Shown here piece after piece: positions 25,860 to 35,201 of a DNA stretch of 64,000 nt. The first letter of the stretch is position 1; the number at the start of each line of letters is the position of its first letter. The notes below the pieces were generated by a model. That model was not told where the DNA came from. It worked only from the letters and a program-made list of their open reading frames with translations, and ran no database searches. Position numbers and translations under genes: made by a program. The DNA is from Psychrobacter pasteurii (GTDB lineage Bacteria > Pseudomonadota > Gammaproteobacteria > Pseudomonadales > Moraxellaceae): NCBI RefSeq assembly GCF_900162815.1, contig NZ_FUGD01000131.1:1-64000 (forward strand). Direction: 5' to 3'.

Positions 25860-27257
25860 ATGTCAGATATTACTACTATAAATCCTGCCACCGGTGAAGA
25901 AATCACGTCATATAGCTATATGAGTGATTCAGAAGTTAATAGCATCATCGATGCCTCTCATGAAGCCTTCTTAAAATGGCGAGAAGAGACGCCAGAAAAT
26001 AGAGCCAAAGTTATTCGTTCAATCGGTGAAAAACTGATTGAGTATAAAGAAGAGTTGGCAAGTTTGATGACTGAGGAGCGAGGTAAAACCTATACTCATA
26101 GTCTGCAAGAAGTCGATTTGTGTAAAAGCATTTGTGACTTTACTGCCGATCAAGGTATAGCAGCGCTAGCTGATGACGAGCGTGACCTAGAAGGGATTAA
26201 AAAAGGCATCGTCACTTATCAGCCAATCGGTATCGTTTATGGTATCCAGCCTTGGAACTATCCTGCTTATCAAGTTATTCGCTATGCAATCGCTAACTTG
26301 ATGGCAGGAAACAGCATCTTATTAAAGCACGCCTCTAACGTAACCGGCTCTGGATTATTGATTGAAAAAATCCTACACGAATCGGATTTACCAAATGACT
26401 TATTCCGTGCCCTAATCGTCAGCCATGATCAATCTGAGCAAATTATTGAAAATGATAAAGTTCGTGGCGTGACCTTAACGGGTAGTGATAAAGCAGGGGC
26501 AGTGGTTGCCCAACAAGCTGCAAAAGTTCTGAAGAAAACCGTTATGGAGCTGGGCTCAAACGATGCGTTCATCGTCCTTGATGATGCTGACTTAGAACTG
26601 GCGGCAGCAACTTGTGCTTACGCTAGACTGTACAACAATGGTGAAACTTGTGTGGCGGCAAAACGCTTCGTAGTAGTGGACTCTGTCTATGACAAATTCC
26701 GTGAACTACTTATTGAGAAGTTTAAAGGCTACAGTGTAGGCGATCCAATGCAAGAGTCTACAGATGTAGGCCCTATGTCGAGTACCAAGCAGCGTGATAC
26801 CTTGCAACAGCAAATGCAAGAGAGTATCGATAAAGGGGCGAAAATCGCTTATAGCAGTGAGCTTGATTCAAGCTTATCGAAAGAAGGTGCTTTCCATCCT
26901 TTAGTCATTTTAGAGAACATTACTGAAGACCAGCCGGCTTATAAAGATGAGCTATTTGGTCCCGTTGCCTCTTTAATTCGTGCCAAAGATGAAGAAGATG
27001 CCTTCCGTATTGCTAATGATAGTCGCTATGGTCTAGGCGGTGGTGTATTCTCAAAAGCTGAAGACAAGGCCATTCGCTTAGCAACCAAATACTTCGATAC
27101 AGGTATGGTTTATATCAATGGCTATAGTTTAGTACACCCAGGTCTTCCTTTCGGTGGCGTGAAAAACTCTGGCTTTGGTCGTGAGCATGGTGGCTTTGGT
27201 ATCAAAGAGTTCGTTAACGTTAAGGCGTTACACGTGGTTGGCCAAGCTCCTGCTTAA
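25860..27257 (+). CDS. NAD(P)-dependent aldehyde dehydrogenase, succinate-semialdehyde dehydrogenase (Sad/YneI) type
   Basis: A 465-residue soluble enzyme of the aldehyde dehydrogenase family. Visible landmarks are the cofactor-site I-Q-P-W-N-Y-P, the general-base Glu in V-M-E-L-G-S-N-D, and the catalytic Cys in N-N-G-E-T-C-V-A-A-K-R-F, with a final F-G-G-V-K-N-S-G-F-G-R-E. The overall pattern is close to E. coli Sad (YneI), which oxidises succinic semialdehyde to succinate. I chose the ATG at 25860, which follows an AAGGAT site; an in-frame ATG at 25812 would add 16 residues without similarity to the family. The true substrate may differ. Confidence 0.85.
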   Translation: MSDITTINPATGEEITSYSYMSDSEVNSIIDASHEAFLKWREETPENRAKVIRSIGEKLIEYKEELASLMTEERGKTYTHSLQEVDLCKSICDFTADQGIAALADDERDLEGIKKGIVTYQPIGIVYGIQPWNYPAYQVIRYAIANLMAGNSILLKHASNVTGSGLLIEKILHESDLPNDLFRALIVSHDQSEQIIENDKVRGVTLTGSDKAGAVVAQQAAKVLKKTVMELGSNDAFIVLDDADLELAAATCAYARLYNNGETCVAAKRFVVVDSVYDKFRELLIEKFKGYSVGDPMQESTDVGPMSSTKQRDTLQQQMQESIDKGAKIAYSSELDSSLSKEGAFHPLVILENITEDQPAYKDELFGPVASLIRAKDEEDAFRIANDSRYGLGGGVFSKAEDKAIRLATKYFDTGMVYINGYSLVHPGLPFGGVKNSGFGREHGGFGIKEFVNVKALHVVGQAPA

Positions 27258-27326
27258 TTATTAGATTAAAATTAGCAGGTTAATTATCAGGCTAGCTTTA
27301 GATATAGCCACTCGTAAATCAAAAAG

Positions 27327-27358
27327 CCCTCAGCACATAAGTGTTGGGGGATTTTTTT
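27327..27358 (+). terminator. intrinsic terminator after the aldehyde dehydrogenase gene
   Basis: A 10-bp stem with two G-U pairs (27327-27336 with 27341-27350) and an ATAA loop is followed by a T run. Confidence 0.8.
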
Positions 27359-27366
27359 ATTACCTT

Positions 27367-27465
27367 AAATCCTACAATACTCGATAACGAGTAAATAAGC
27401 GGCTTAAAATCCTACAATAAAGCTTTGTTAAATCCGCCAATGGCCGTATTATTTTGCTAAAATCC
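27367..27465. repeat. spaced direct repeats upstream of the thiXYZ-like operon
   Basis: AAATCCTACAATA occurs at 27367-27379 and 27407-27419, 40 bp apart. A third partial copy (AAAATCCTA) lies near 27457-27465. They sit 60-160 bases before the permease start and could be operator sites or recent duplications. No TPP riboswitch core is present here. Confidence 0.5.
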
Positions 27466-27526
27466 TAAGCATTGCCTTTAAGTAAGTGTTATTACCCTTT
27501 TGTTAGCTTTACTGAGATTCTTAATA

Positions 27527-28306
27527 ATGACCCCTGTACAAAAGCGACCGCAAGTTAGTAGACAGATTATTAGTCTAATAAAAAGTCACATCTTAGTTGT
27601 TTTAATACTGGTGCTCTGGCAGCTGTGTGTATCATTAGAGGTGATACCTGATTACTTACTACCTTCGCCGCTGCAGATTGTTGAGGCCTTTATTGAAGAT
27701 TTTCCATTATTGATGGAGCATGCCAAGTACACCTTAGCGACAGCTTTTATAGGAACAGCGATTGGGCTTATCATCAGCTTTGTGTTATCGATCCTCATGG
27801 ATTTATCGAAGACCATGAAAGAGCTGATTTATCCTGTTATTTTGTTGAACCAAACCATTCCCACCATTGCCATAGCCCCGTTATTAATTATCTGGCTTGG
27901 GTATGGGATTACTCCTAAAGTGGTTTTGGTTGTTTTGGCGGTATTCTTTCCGATAACCATTGCTTTAGTGGATGGCTATCAGTCTGTCAGCCGTGAGCAT
28001 TTAAACCTCTTTAAGTCGATGAAGGCTTCGAGGTATCAGCTGTATCGCCATTTGAAAATACCCTCAGCCATGGGCTCATTTTTTACTGGTTTGAAAGTGG
28101 CTTTATCCTATGCCCTAATCTCAGCAGTTATTGCTGAATGGCTAGGGGGGTATCATGGACTAGGGGTATATATGACCCGTGTCCGTAAATCTTATGATTT
28201 AGACAGTATGTTTGCAGTGATTTTTTTAATCAGTTTCCTAACGATTTTGCTTATCGGACTGGTGAAATGGTTGGAAAGACGAGTATTACGTCATAACTAT
28301 TTATAA
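27527..28306 (+). CDS. thiX: ABC transporter permease, ThiX-like
   Basis: A 259-residue inner-membrane permease of the SsuC/TauC/ThiX type with about six hydrophobic segments. The EAA-type loop that touches the ATPase is visible around F-K-S-M-K-A-S-R-Y-Q-L-Y-R-H-L-K-I-P. It is followed at 24 bases by an NMT1/THI5-like binding protein and then an ATPase, which is the layout of the ThiXYZ importer for the thiamine-pyrimidine salvage precursor formylaminopyrimidine. I use the ATG at 27527; an in-frame TTG at 27500 is less likely. Another small-molecule substrate cannot be excluded. Confidence 0.75.
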   Translation: MTPVQKRPQVSRQIISLIKSHILVVLILVLWQLCVSLEVIPDYLLPSPLQIVEAFIEDFPLLMEHAKYTLATAFIGTAIGLIISFVLSILMDLSKTMKELIYPVILLNQTIPTIAIAPLLIIWLGYGITPKVVLVVLAVFFPITIALVDGYQSVSREHLNLFKSMKASRYQLYRHLKIPSAMGSFFTGLKVALSYALISAVIAEWLGGYHGLGVYMTRVRKSYDLDSMFAVIFLISFLTILLIGLVKWLERRVLRHNYL

Positions 28307-28329
28307 AATAATTTAAAAGAGGATTCATA

Positions 28330-29343
28330 GTGGCAATTTTAAGCTCAAGTCGTATTAAAGCCAACAATTTGTATTCTATGGTTGTGCTATCGTTACTTGT
28401 GATTATGGCGCTAAGTTTAGTGGCCTGTCAGCCAAAAGCGGATAGTACCAAACGAGGTGAGGATGGTCTTACAGAAGTTGTGATCTCATTAGACTGGGTG
28501 CCCAATACCAATCATACGGGTCTGTATGTGGCCCAAGAAAAAGGATATTTCGCGGATCAAGGTTTGGCGGTCAAAATTGTTCAACCTAGTGAAGACAGTG
28601 CCTCAACGCTAGTGGCCAATAATAGAGCAGACTTTGGGGTGTACTTCCAGTCAAATATGACTTCAAGATTGGCCAAAGACGTACCTATTACTGCCGTAGC
28701 AGCAATTTTGCAGCACAACCCAGCAGGGCTTTTGAGCTTAAAATCTTTGGGAGCCCAGTCGCCAAAAGACTTAAACGGCAAACGTTACTCAACCTGGGAA
28801 GATCCTATTGATGATGCGACTGTGGCCCATATCGTAGGCAGTGAGCTGGTGAAAATTCCAGGCGAGGCGACAGATGCTACCGTGGCTTTAAGAATGAATC
28901 AATTTGATTATATTTTAGCTTACTATGGCTGGGATGGTATTCATGCACAGCTTCAAGATGTAGATACCAACTTTTTCTTCTTAAAGGACTATGAGCCAAG
29001 CTTTGATTATTATGCCCCAGTAATTATTACTAATAATAAGCTGTTGGAAACCAATCCAGAGTTGGTGAGAAAGACCTTGGCAGCAATGAAGCAAGGCTAT
29101 ATCTATGCAGCAAATAACCCTGAAGAAGGGGCGGAGATATTAGTAAAGCATGCGCCTGAGACCAATAAAGAGCTTGCGCTTGCCAGTCAAAAATATATCT
29201 CAACTCAATATTTAGATGAAGAGGGTGATTGGGGTAAGTTTGATTATGCCCGTTGGGATAGGTTTTATGACTGGGTTTATAAAAACGGTCTGTTAGAAAA
29301 ACCACTTCCGCCTCAAGCGGGTGTTAGTAACGATTATCTGTAA
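28330..29343 (+). CDS. thiY: NMT1/THI5-like substrate-binding lipoprotein, ThiY-like
   Basis: The binding component of the ABC importer. It starts with GTG at 28330 after an AGAGGA site. Residues 14-35 form a lipoprotein signal ending in the lipobox S-L-V-A-C, so the mature protein is tethered in the periplasm. The NMT1/THI5 fold follows: V-V-I-S-L-D-W-V-P-N-T-N-H-T-G-L-Y-V-A is the classic pyrimidine-binding opening of ThiY and yeast Thi5, and G-Y-F-A-D-Q-G-L follows. The Y-Y-G-W-D-G-I-H segment is also typical. It is cotranscribed with the permease and ATPase. Confidence 0.82.
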   Translation: MAILSSSRIKANNLYSMVVLSLLVIMALSLVACQPKADSTKRGEDGLTEVVISLDWVPNTNHTGLYVAQEKGYFADQGLAVKIVQPSEDSASTLVANNRADFGVYFQSNMTSRLAKDVPITAVAAILQHNPAGLLSLKSLGAQSPKDLNGKRYSTWEDPIDDATVAHIVGSELVKIPGEATDATVALRMNQFDYILAYYGWDGIHAQLQDVDTNFFFLKDYEPSFDYYAPVIITNNKLLETNPELVRKTLAAMKQGYIYAANNPEEGAEILVKHAPETNKELALASQKYISTQYLDEEGDWGKFDYARWDRFYDWVYKNGLLEKPLPPQAGVSNDYL

Positions 29344-29408
29344 TTATTTTGGTCTACTTACACCCTGTTGTCTTGACCCAGTATCCGATAAAGTGAGCTG
29401 TATTAGTA

Positions 29409-30143
29409 ATGGATAAGGTACTTGTTTTAAAAGAAATTACCCATGCCTTTGAGCAAAAGCCTATATTTGAAAACTTAAATATGGCAGTGACAAAAAATGA
29501 TGTGGTAAGTATCGTTGGTGCCAGTGGGGTGGGTAAGACCACGCTGTTTAATATTGCAGCAGGGTTGCTTACGCCTACCTCTGGAGAGGTCTGGATAAAC
29601 GGGGTTGAGACCACAGGGCAGGCAGGTACCGTAGGCTATATGCTCCAAAAAGACTTACTGCTGCCGTTTAAGAGTGTGTTTGATAACATTGCCCTGCCGC
29701 TTACTTTAAAGGGTTATAGTAAGACAAAGATTGAAGAGGTTGTAACACCGCAACTGGCTCACTTTGGCCTTCAGAGGTTGGAGCATCAGTATCCACAGAC
29801 CTTATCGGGTGGTCAACGTCAGCGAGCAGCTTTACTGCGCACTTACTTAAGCGATAACCCGATTATGCTACTTGATGAGCCATTCTCCGCCTTAGACTTT
29901 GTAACCAAAGACGAGATGTATCAGTGGTTTAGTCAGCTCCAAAAGCGTTTGGAATTAACCTGTCTGATTATCACCCATGATATTGATGAGGCGATTTATC
30001 TCTCCGACCATCTCTATGTATTGAAGGGTGAGCCCGCTCAGTTAACCGAACACTTTGTCATTCCTAAGTCGGAAGGCTTTTTGGACAGCCAACAATATTT
30101 GGTGTTAAAAAAACAAATCTTGGCGGCCATTCAAGCCCCATAA
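29409..30143 (+). CDS. thiZ: ABC transporter ATP-binding protein, ThiZ-like
   Basis: The 244-residue ATPase of the importer. Walker A is G-A-S-G-V-G-K-T-T, the Q-loop reads Y-M-L-Q-K-D, the signature is L-S-G-G-Q-R-Q-R, Walker B is I-M-L-L-D-E-P and the switch histidine is in I-I-T-H-D-I-D-E-A. It belongs to the nitrate/sulfonate/taurine group, which includes ThiZ. The gene lies 65 bases after thiY and 26 before the LysE-family gene. Confidence 0.82.
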   Translation: MDKVLVLKEITHAFEQKPIFENLNMAVTKNDVVSIVGASGVGKTTLFNIAAGLLTPTSGEVWINGVETTGQAGTVGYMLQKDLLLPFKSVFDNIALPLTLKGYSKTKIEEVVTPQLAHFGLQRLEHQYPQTLSGGQRQRAALLRTYLSDNPIMLLDEPFSALDFVTKDEMYQWFSQLQKRLELTCLIITHDIDEAIYLSDHLYVLKGEPAQLTEHFVIPKSEGFLDSQQYLVLKKQILAAIQAP

Positions 30144-30169
30144 AACGGATAGCCAGTTAAAAGGATTTA

Positions 30170-30832
30170 ATGATGTTTGGTATCGAGAATTATTGGGGGT
30201 TTTTGGCAGCAGGCTTGCTGCTAAATTTAACTCCAGGTGCAGACAGCTTGTATATTATTATGAGGAGTATCTCACAAGGGCCACAGGCAGGCGTGTTTTC
30301 AGCGTTAGGCATTACCTCTGGTATCTTAGTGCATACCTTGTTAGCGGCGCTTGGCTTGTCTGTACTGTTGGCAAGTTATCCACTGGCTTTTACTGTGGTC
30401 AAATATATAGGGGCACTTTATCTGTGCTATTTGGGAGTAAGACTGTTATGGCCCAAGGCTAACAATAGCACGCAAGTTGCTGATCAGCTATCCGAAGGCG
30501 TAATTCCTGAGGTGAAGCAGGGAATCAACCCATGGCAAATTTACAAGCAAGGGGTATTGACCAATGTATTCAATCCCAAAGTAGCCTTGTTTTTTTTAGC
30601 CTTCTTCCCCCAGTTTATCGACCCCAATTACGGTTATGCGATGCTGTCTTTTTCTTTACTAGGATTAAGCTTTGCGGCCACAAGTGTGGTGTGGTGCGTA
30701 AGCTTAGCACTGCTAGCAGCAAGATTTAGTGAACAGCTGAGACAAAATCCAAGCATTGAGGTTTGGCTGAATAAGATAAGTGGGGTGGTGTTTATTGGTT
30801 TGGGGCTAAGGTTGATGAGTGCCAAACTTTAA
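30170..30832 (+). CDS. LysE/RhtB-family amino acid exporter
   Basis: A 220-residue inner-membrane protein with about six hydrophobic segments. The RhtB/LysE signature is clear at the N-terminus (L-N-L-T-P-G-A-D-S-L-Y) and in the L-Y-L-C-Y-L-G-V-R-L-L-W stretch. These proteins export amino acids such as threonine, homoserine or lysine. Tandem ATGs at 30170 and 30173 follow an AAAGGA site. Close spacing to thiZ suggests cotranscription, though an export role does not obviously fit thiamine salvage. The stop codon lies inside a 60-bp perfect palindrome. Confidence 0.87.
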   Translation: MMFGIENYWGFLAAGLLLNLTPGADSLYIIMRSISQGPQAGVFSALGITSGILVHTLLAALGLSVLLASYPLAFTVVKYIGALYLCYLGVRLLWPKANNSTQVADQLSEGVIPEVKQGINPWQIYKQGVLTNVFNPKVALFFLAFFPQFIDPNYGYAMLSFSLLGLSFAATSVVWCVSLALLAARFSEQLRQNPSIEVWLNKISGVVFIGLGLRLMSAKL

Positions 30833-30882
30833 ACAATAAAAAACCCAAGTCATGACTTGGGTTTTTTATTGTTTAAAGTTTG
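30823..30882. terminator. 60-bp perfect palindrome, bidirectional terminator
   Basis: Bases 30823-30852 are an exact inverted copy of 30853-30882, with no loop bases and no mismatch. The core ACCCAAGTCATGACTTGGGT has A-rich and T-rich flanks, so it works as a terminator for both the LysE-family gene and the convergent purN. The palindrome overlaps the LysE-family stop codon (30830-30832). Confidence 0.85.
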
Positions 30883-30919
30883 ATTTTACTTGGCTTGTTG
30901 CTGTTTGGCTTAGGTTTAA

Positions 30920-31633
30920 CTATCTAGCTATTTGGCTATTTAGCCAAAGCTTCAACGGTAGGGCAGGCAGATAAGGGGCTGCATCTGCGTTCTCATTAAT
31001 AGCCTTAAGATTTAGTGCGCCCTGAGCGATAAGCAAAATGGTCCATGGCAATACTTGATGCTCAAGCTTTTGAACACGTGCTTGCAGCTCTTCAGCAGAC
31101 TCACTGTGATCAACTGCAAGCATCGCTTGAGTCAATACCTGACCAGCATCAAGCTCAGCTGTGACCACGTGCACGCTACAGCCATGATGGGCGTCGCTAG
31201 ACTCTAGAACACGCTGATGAGTATCTAACCCTTTATATTTTGGCAATAATGAAGGGTGTAGGTTAATCATTGGTGCCGGTGAGCCGCTAATGAAATCATC
31301 ACTCAGTACACGCATAAAGCCAGCCAATACGACCAAATCAGGCTGCCACTCGTTAAGCTGAGCACCAGCATGGCGCTCAAAGGTTTTAATCCCCATACGC
31401 TTGCCAGCATTCTCACCTTCAGTGATATGAGAGAATACGGCTGTGGCTATCCCAGCTTGCTGTGCTCGAGTCACCGCGTAAGCTTCTTTAACATTACTAA
31501 TGACACCGACAATCTCGATAGGTAAGCTACCGGCATTCATGGCGTCAATTAGTACCTGAAGGTTGCTACCACTTCCTGAAACTAGGACTGCAACCTTCAA
31601 AGGTTTTTTCGATAAAGAGTGTGAATCAGTCAT
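30920..31633 (-). CDS. purN: phosphoribosylglycinamide formyltransferase (GART)
   Basis: PurN transfers a formyl group from 10-formyl-tetrahydrofolate to GAR, the third step of purine synthesis. The 237-residue enzyme shows V-L-V-S-G-S-G-S-N-L-Q at the N-terminus, the catalytic Asn-His block M-I-N-L-H-P-S-L-L-P-K-Y-K-G-L-D-T-H and the catalytic Asp in E-L-D-A-G-Q-V-L. I choose the ATG at 31631-31633, one base after the purM stop, which means translational coupling; a start further upstream at 31708 would overlap purM by over 70 bases. A C-terminal tail of about 20 residues exceeds the E. coli protein. Confidence 0.95.
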   Translation of the reverse strand: MTDSHSLSKKPLKVAVLVSGSGSNLQVLIDAMNAGSLPIEIVGVISNVKEAYAVTRAQQAGIATAVFSHITEGENAGKRMGIKTFERHAGAQLNEWQPDLVVLAGFMRVLSDDFISGSPAPMINLHPSLLPKYKGLDTHQRVLESSDAHHGCSVHVVTAELDAGQVLTQAMLAVDHSESAEELQARVQKLEHQVLPWTILLIAQGALNLKAINENADAAPYLPALPLKLWLNSQIAR

Positions 31634-31634
31634 G

Positions 31635-32726
31635 TTACGAATATACCACCGCATCATCAGTACGAGCGATAATTTCACCGAAGATGAAAGACTTTTCACC
31701 GGCATCATTTAAGATGCTAACGGCTTGCTCAGCCACTTCAGCGGGTACCACAACTACGAAGCCTACACCACAGTTGAAAGTACGGTACATTTCAGACTGC
31801 TCAATGTTGCCGTGCTTTTGAAGCCAGTTAAATAGCTCAGGCATCTCCCAGCTTTGGATATCAATTTTAGCGGCTAAATTCTCTGGTAATACGCGAGGTA
31901 AGTTTTCAGTAAATCCGCCACCTGTGATGTGCGACATAGCATGTAGTTTGCTATTACCCAGTGCTTTTTGTAACGCTTGGATAGATTTGACATAGATTTT
32001 GGTTGGGGCCATTAACGCATCAGCAATAGGCTGACCGTCTAAAGTCTCGTCAGAGTTTGCGATATCTACACCGCTAACTTCGATAACTTTACGGATTAGC
32101 GAATAACCGTTTGAGTGAGCACCACTTGATGCGATACCGATTAGAACATCACCTTCAGCAACATTTTCACCAGTAATAACTTCAGACTCTTCAACCACAC
32201 CCACACAGAAGCCAGCTAAGTCGTAGTCTTCATCTTGATACATGCCTGGCATTTCAGCAGTTTCACCACCGATTAGCGCACAATTAGACTGTTTACAGCC
32301 TTCACCGATACCGCCCACAACTGAGGCTGCAGTATCTACGTCTAATTTACCAGTAGCATAGTAATCTAAGAAGAATAGAGGCTCAGCACCACACACCAAT
32401 AAATCGTTGACACACATGGCCACTAGGTCAATACCGATGGTGTCATGACGGTCTAACTGAAGGGCAAGCTTAAGCTTAGTACCCACGCCATCTGTTCCTG
32501 ATACTAATAGCGGTGATTTATAGCCTGTAGGAATACGGCATAAGGCGCCAAATCCACCAAGACCACCAACAACTTCAGGGCGAGTGGTTGATTTAGCAAC
32601 AGATTTAATGCGTTGAACTAGGGCATCACCTGCATCAATATCCACACCAGCGTCTTTATAGCTTAGTGAAGTTGGCTTGTCTTGAGTTGACGAGTTAGCA
32701 GATGCATTAGAATTTGGATGGCTCAT
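31635..32726 (-). CDS. purM: phosphoribosylformylglycinamidine cyclo-ligase (AIR synthetase)
   Basis: PurM closes the imidazole ring of AIR with ATP, the fifth step of purine synthesis. The 363-residue protein has the glycine-rich G-L-G-G-F-G-A-L segment, [33 protein letters not shown], and [11 protein letters not shown], all conserved in AIR synthetases. The ATG at 32724-32726 leaves a short Ser/Asn-rich lead before S-Y-K-D-A-G-V-D-I; an in-frame ATG at 32798 would add a hydrophobic stretch not seen in the family. purMN form an operon divergent from perM, as in Pseudomonas and Acinetobacter. Confidence 0.96.
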   Translation of the reverse strand: MSHPNSNASANSSTQDKPTSLSYKDAGVDIDAGDALVQRIKSVAKSTTRPEVVGGLGGFGALCRIPTGYKSPLLVSGTDGVGTKLKLALQLDRHDTIGIDLVAMCVNDLLVCGAEPLFFLDYYATGKLDVDTAASVVGGIGEGCKQSNCALIGGETAEMPGMYQDEDYDLAGFCVGVVEESEVITGENVAEGDVLIGIASSGAHSNGYSLIRKVIEVSGVDIANSDETLDGQPIADALMAPTKIYVKSIQALQKALGNSKLHAMSHITGGGFTENLPRVLPENLAAKIDIQSWEMPELFNWLQKHGNIEQSEMYRTFNCGVGFVVVVPAEVAEQAVSILNDAGEKSFIFGEIIARTDDAVVYS

Positions 32727-33040
32727 GGTAGCAGCAGACCTTAATAAGCGAATGTGAGAATAAAATAATAGAAGGTTTAGATAAAAAACTAAGTGCACAA
32801 ATTGGCAAATAGCAGTTCTCTGGTGGCATTATACGCAAAAACACAAGGCTCGCAAAATTTAACGAGCATTAATTGATGATAAAAACAAAAAATGACCAAA
32901 ATTCAGTTAATGATTACGTTGTTGTGGATTATTATAGAGTTAATTATGACTTATTATTTAAGTTCTCAAATTTAATTAAATGTCAAAAAAAGATAATTTC
33001 ATTTTTTTGTGAAGCTTTTGGATTATAGAGAAGACTGTCT

Positions 33041-34141
33041 ATGCAAGTTGCAAGATTTGACCCCTTTTTTAAGCGTTTATTTGCCATTGTCGCCATCGGA
33101 ATTGGTTTATGGCTTATATATTTGCTAATTCCTGTTATTTTGCCTTTTTTAAGTGCCTTTATACTTGCTTATCTTCTTAATCCCATCGTGGCGCGATTGG
33201 CTCGTATTATGCCTAGGTGGTTGTCTATTTTGATTGTGTATACCGCCATCATCTTTGGGTTTGTGGCTTTATTATGGTGGCTGCTACCTACGCTATGGAT
33301 ACAGATTGAGTCGGCGTGGCAATACTTCCCAAGACTGGTTGAGTGGTACAACAGCGATATGCGTATCTGGGTCAATGATAACAGTCGTTTCAACTTGCCT
33401 GTCTTAGAGTCACAGATCGTCTCTGATACTATGCTTGAGTATCTCAATAAAAACTATAATGTGGCAGATGCTCAGTCATTATTACTCCATGTTATGAACT
33501 CAGGGCTAACGGTTATTAATAATACCGGTCTTGTGGTTTTGGTTCCTATTTTGACCTTTTATTTCTTATTTAATTGGAATGAGCGTCTGCAAACTTGGAA
33601 AGCTGCTTTACCTGCGGCCAGCTCAAAGAAAATCATTGAGATTGCCCATGATTGTGACAAAGCATTAATGGCCTTCATTAAAGGTCAGCTGTTGGTCATG
33701 ATATTGCTAGGGGTGGTCTATGCGGTACAATTACAGCTTATTGGATTAGAGCTGGGGTTAATTATTGGTATGGTGGCAGGTATTGCCAGTTTTGTGCCCT
33801 ACCTTGGTTTTGGTATTGGCTTTATTGCAGCCATCATTGCCGGACTCTTCCAGTTTGGCCTAGATTGGCTACAGCTTGGGCTTATTGTGGGGGCATTCTT
33901 GGTGGGTCAGGCGGTAGAAGGTTATATCTTACAGCCACTACTTCTTGGTGACAAAATTGGGCTGTCTCCGCTATGGGTAATATTTGCTGTGCTGGCGGGC
34001 GCAAGCTTGCTAGGCTTTGTGGGAATGCTAATTGCTCTCCCAGTTTCTGCCATTATTAATGTCTTATTCCGTCATGCTTATGCCGCTTATCAGAATACAG
34101 ATTGGTATAAAGGCCGAAAGCAATATAAATTATTTGAGTAG
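33041..34141 (+). CDS. perM: AI-2E/PerM-family transporter
   Basis: A 366-residue polytopic inner-membrane protein with about seven or eight hydrophobic segments. It has the AI-2E family layout: an N-terminal pair of helices with I-P-V-I-L-P-F-L-S-A-F-I-L-A-Y-L-L-N-P, a less hydrophobic middle domain (about 80-150) and a C-terminal bundle with P-Y-L-G-F-G-I-G-F, followed by G-D-K-I-G-L-S-P-L-W-V-I-F-A-V-L-A-G. Members act in autoinducer release or sodium/proton exchange; the substrate of PerM is not settled. It precedes hda and is divergent from purMN, a conserved arrangement. Confidence 0.88.
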   Translation: MQVARFDPFFKRLFAIVAIGIGLWLIYLLIPVILPFLSAFILAYLLNPIVARLARIMPRWLSILIVYTAIIFGFVALLWWLLPTLWIQIESAWQYFPRLVEWYNSDMRIWVNDNSRFNLPVLESQIVSDTMLEYLNKNYNVADAQSLLLHVMNSGLTVINNTGLVVLVPILTFYFLFNWNERLQTWKAALPAASSKKIIEIAHDCDKALMAFIKGQLLVMILLGVVYAVQLQLIGLELGLIIGMVAGIASFVPYLGFGIGFIAAIIAGLFQFGLDWLQLGLIVGAFLVGQAVEGYILQPLLLGDKIGLSPLWVIFAVLAGASLLGFVGMLIALPVSAIINVLFRHAYAAYQNTDWYKGRKQYKLFE

Positions 34142-34272
34142 TTAACTGCTAGGAGATAAAAAGTGTTTGTTAGGGTTTACTGGCTTATTACAAGGTAATG
34201 TCATATTATTGTTCATAAAATTGTGATATAAATAAACGTTATAAAGTTATATCGAGCCGAGATACTAGCCTG

Positions 34273-35085
34273 ATGACAAATCAATTAAGTTTAAATCTGG
34301 AAGTAAGGAGAGATGCTAGCCTGAGCGATTTTTCGGGGCCGGGCTGGTCGACTTTAATCGATGCTGTTCGTCAACTGCATGTTGGCTTAATTGGACAGAT
34401 GTATATCTATGGTAGTGCTGCTACCGGTAAGACACACTTACTTTCGGCCATTTGCGAATCTTATATGGAGATGGATAAGTCTGCTATCTGTCTTTCTTTA
34501 AAAGAGTTGGTCAACACTGATGTGGGGGTATTGGCCTCGCTTGAAAGCTTTGACTTGGTTGCTATTGATGACTTGGAAGCCATTCGCAATAGTCGAGTGT
34601 GGCAAGAGGCTATTTTCCATTTAATTAATCGCAGCCGTGAAGGTCAAGGCCAATTAATCTTTGCTGCCAAGACACCAGCTACAGAGTTGCCGTTTGAGCT
34701 TCCTGATTTACTCACTCGACTGATCCAGTCTCCAGCTTTTAGAGTACCAGAAGGTCATAATATTGCAGATAGAAAAGCCATGCTTGAGTCGGTCATGCGT
34801 AGACGGGGTTGGCAGTTTGACTCTCGTATTGCTGAGCATCTATTGAATGAAGGCCCACACCGTATTGGGGGTATGCTTGATATCTTAAATATTATCCAGC
34901 CGCTATTTTCTAACCTAAATCGCTCTCATGTGTCCAAGGCTGTGATCAATCAGGCCATTACTATGATTGATGAACAAACCCTTATGGCGGAGCTTGAGGA
35001 TATTCATCAAGAAGCTCACGAGGACTTCTTATCTAAGTCAGAAGAGAGCAATCCTTATCGTGACAATATGACTTTAAACTTTTAA
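34273..35085 (+). CDS. hda: DnaA regulatory inactivator Hda
   Basis: Hda, an AAA+ relative of DnaA, works with the DNA-loaded sliding clamp to stimulate ATP hydrolysis by DnaA and so prevents over-initiation. The N-terminal clamp-binding peptide is visible as Q-L-S-L-N-L at residues 4-9. Walker A appears as G-S-A-A-T-G-K-T and Walker B as L-V-A-I-D-D-L-E-A. At 270 residues it is longer than the ~235-residue E. coli protein, with an acidic C-terminal tail of about 35 residues (from roughly 235). Gene order with perM and purMN supports the call. Confidence 0.93.
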   Translation: MTNQLSLNLEVRRDASLSDFSGPGWSTLIDAVRQLHVGLIGQMYIYGSAATGKTHLLSAICESYMEMDKSAICLSLKELVNTDVGVLASLESFDLVAIDDLEAIRNSRVWQEAIFHLINRSREGQGQLIFAAKTPATELPFELPDLLTRLIQSPAFRVPEGHNIADRKAMLESVMRRRGWQFDSRIAEHLLNEGPHRIGGMLDILNIIQPLFSNLNRSHVSKAVINQAITMIDEQTLMAELEDIHQEAHEDFLSKSEESNPYRDNMTLNF

Positions 35086-35201
35086 AAAAATAGCAGATAA
35101 TCTTTAAATTGTAATTTTTTCCAGTTATGCTACAGCATATTTTTATTTTCTTTTTTAAAAATTAATATTCACCTAATTCCAATATTCTTTAAGGCTAGCT
35201 C

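Noticed and set aside
27505-27530. CTGAGA-like string resembling a TPP riboswitch element before the ThiX-like gene
   Set aside because: The second conserved half of the THI box is missing and no stems form around it.
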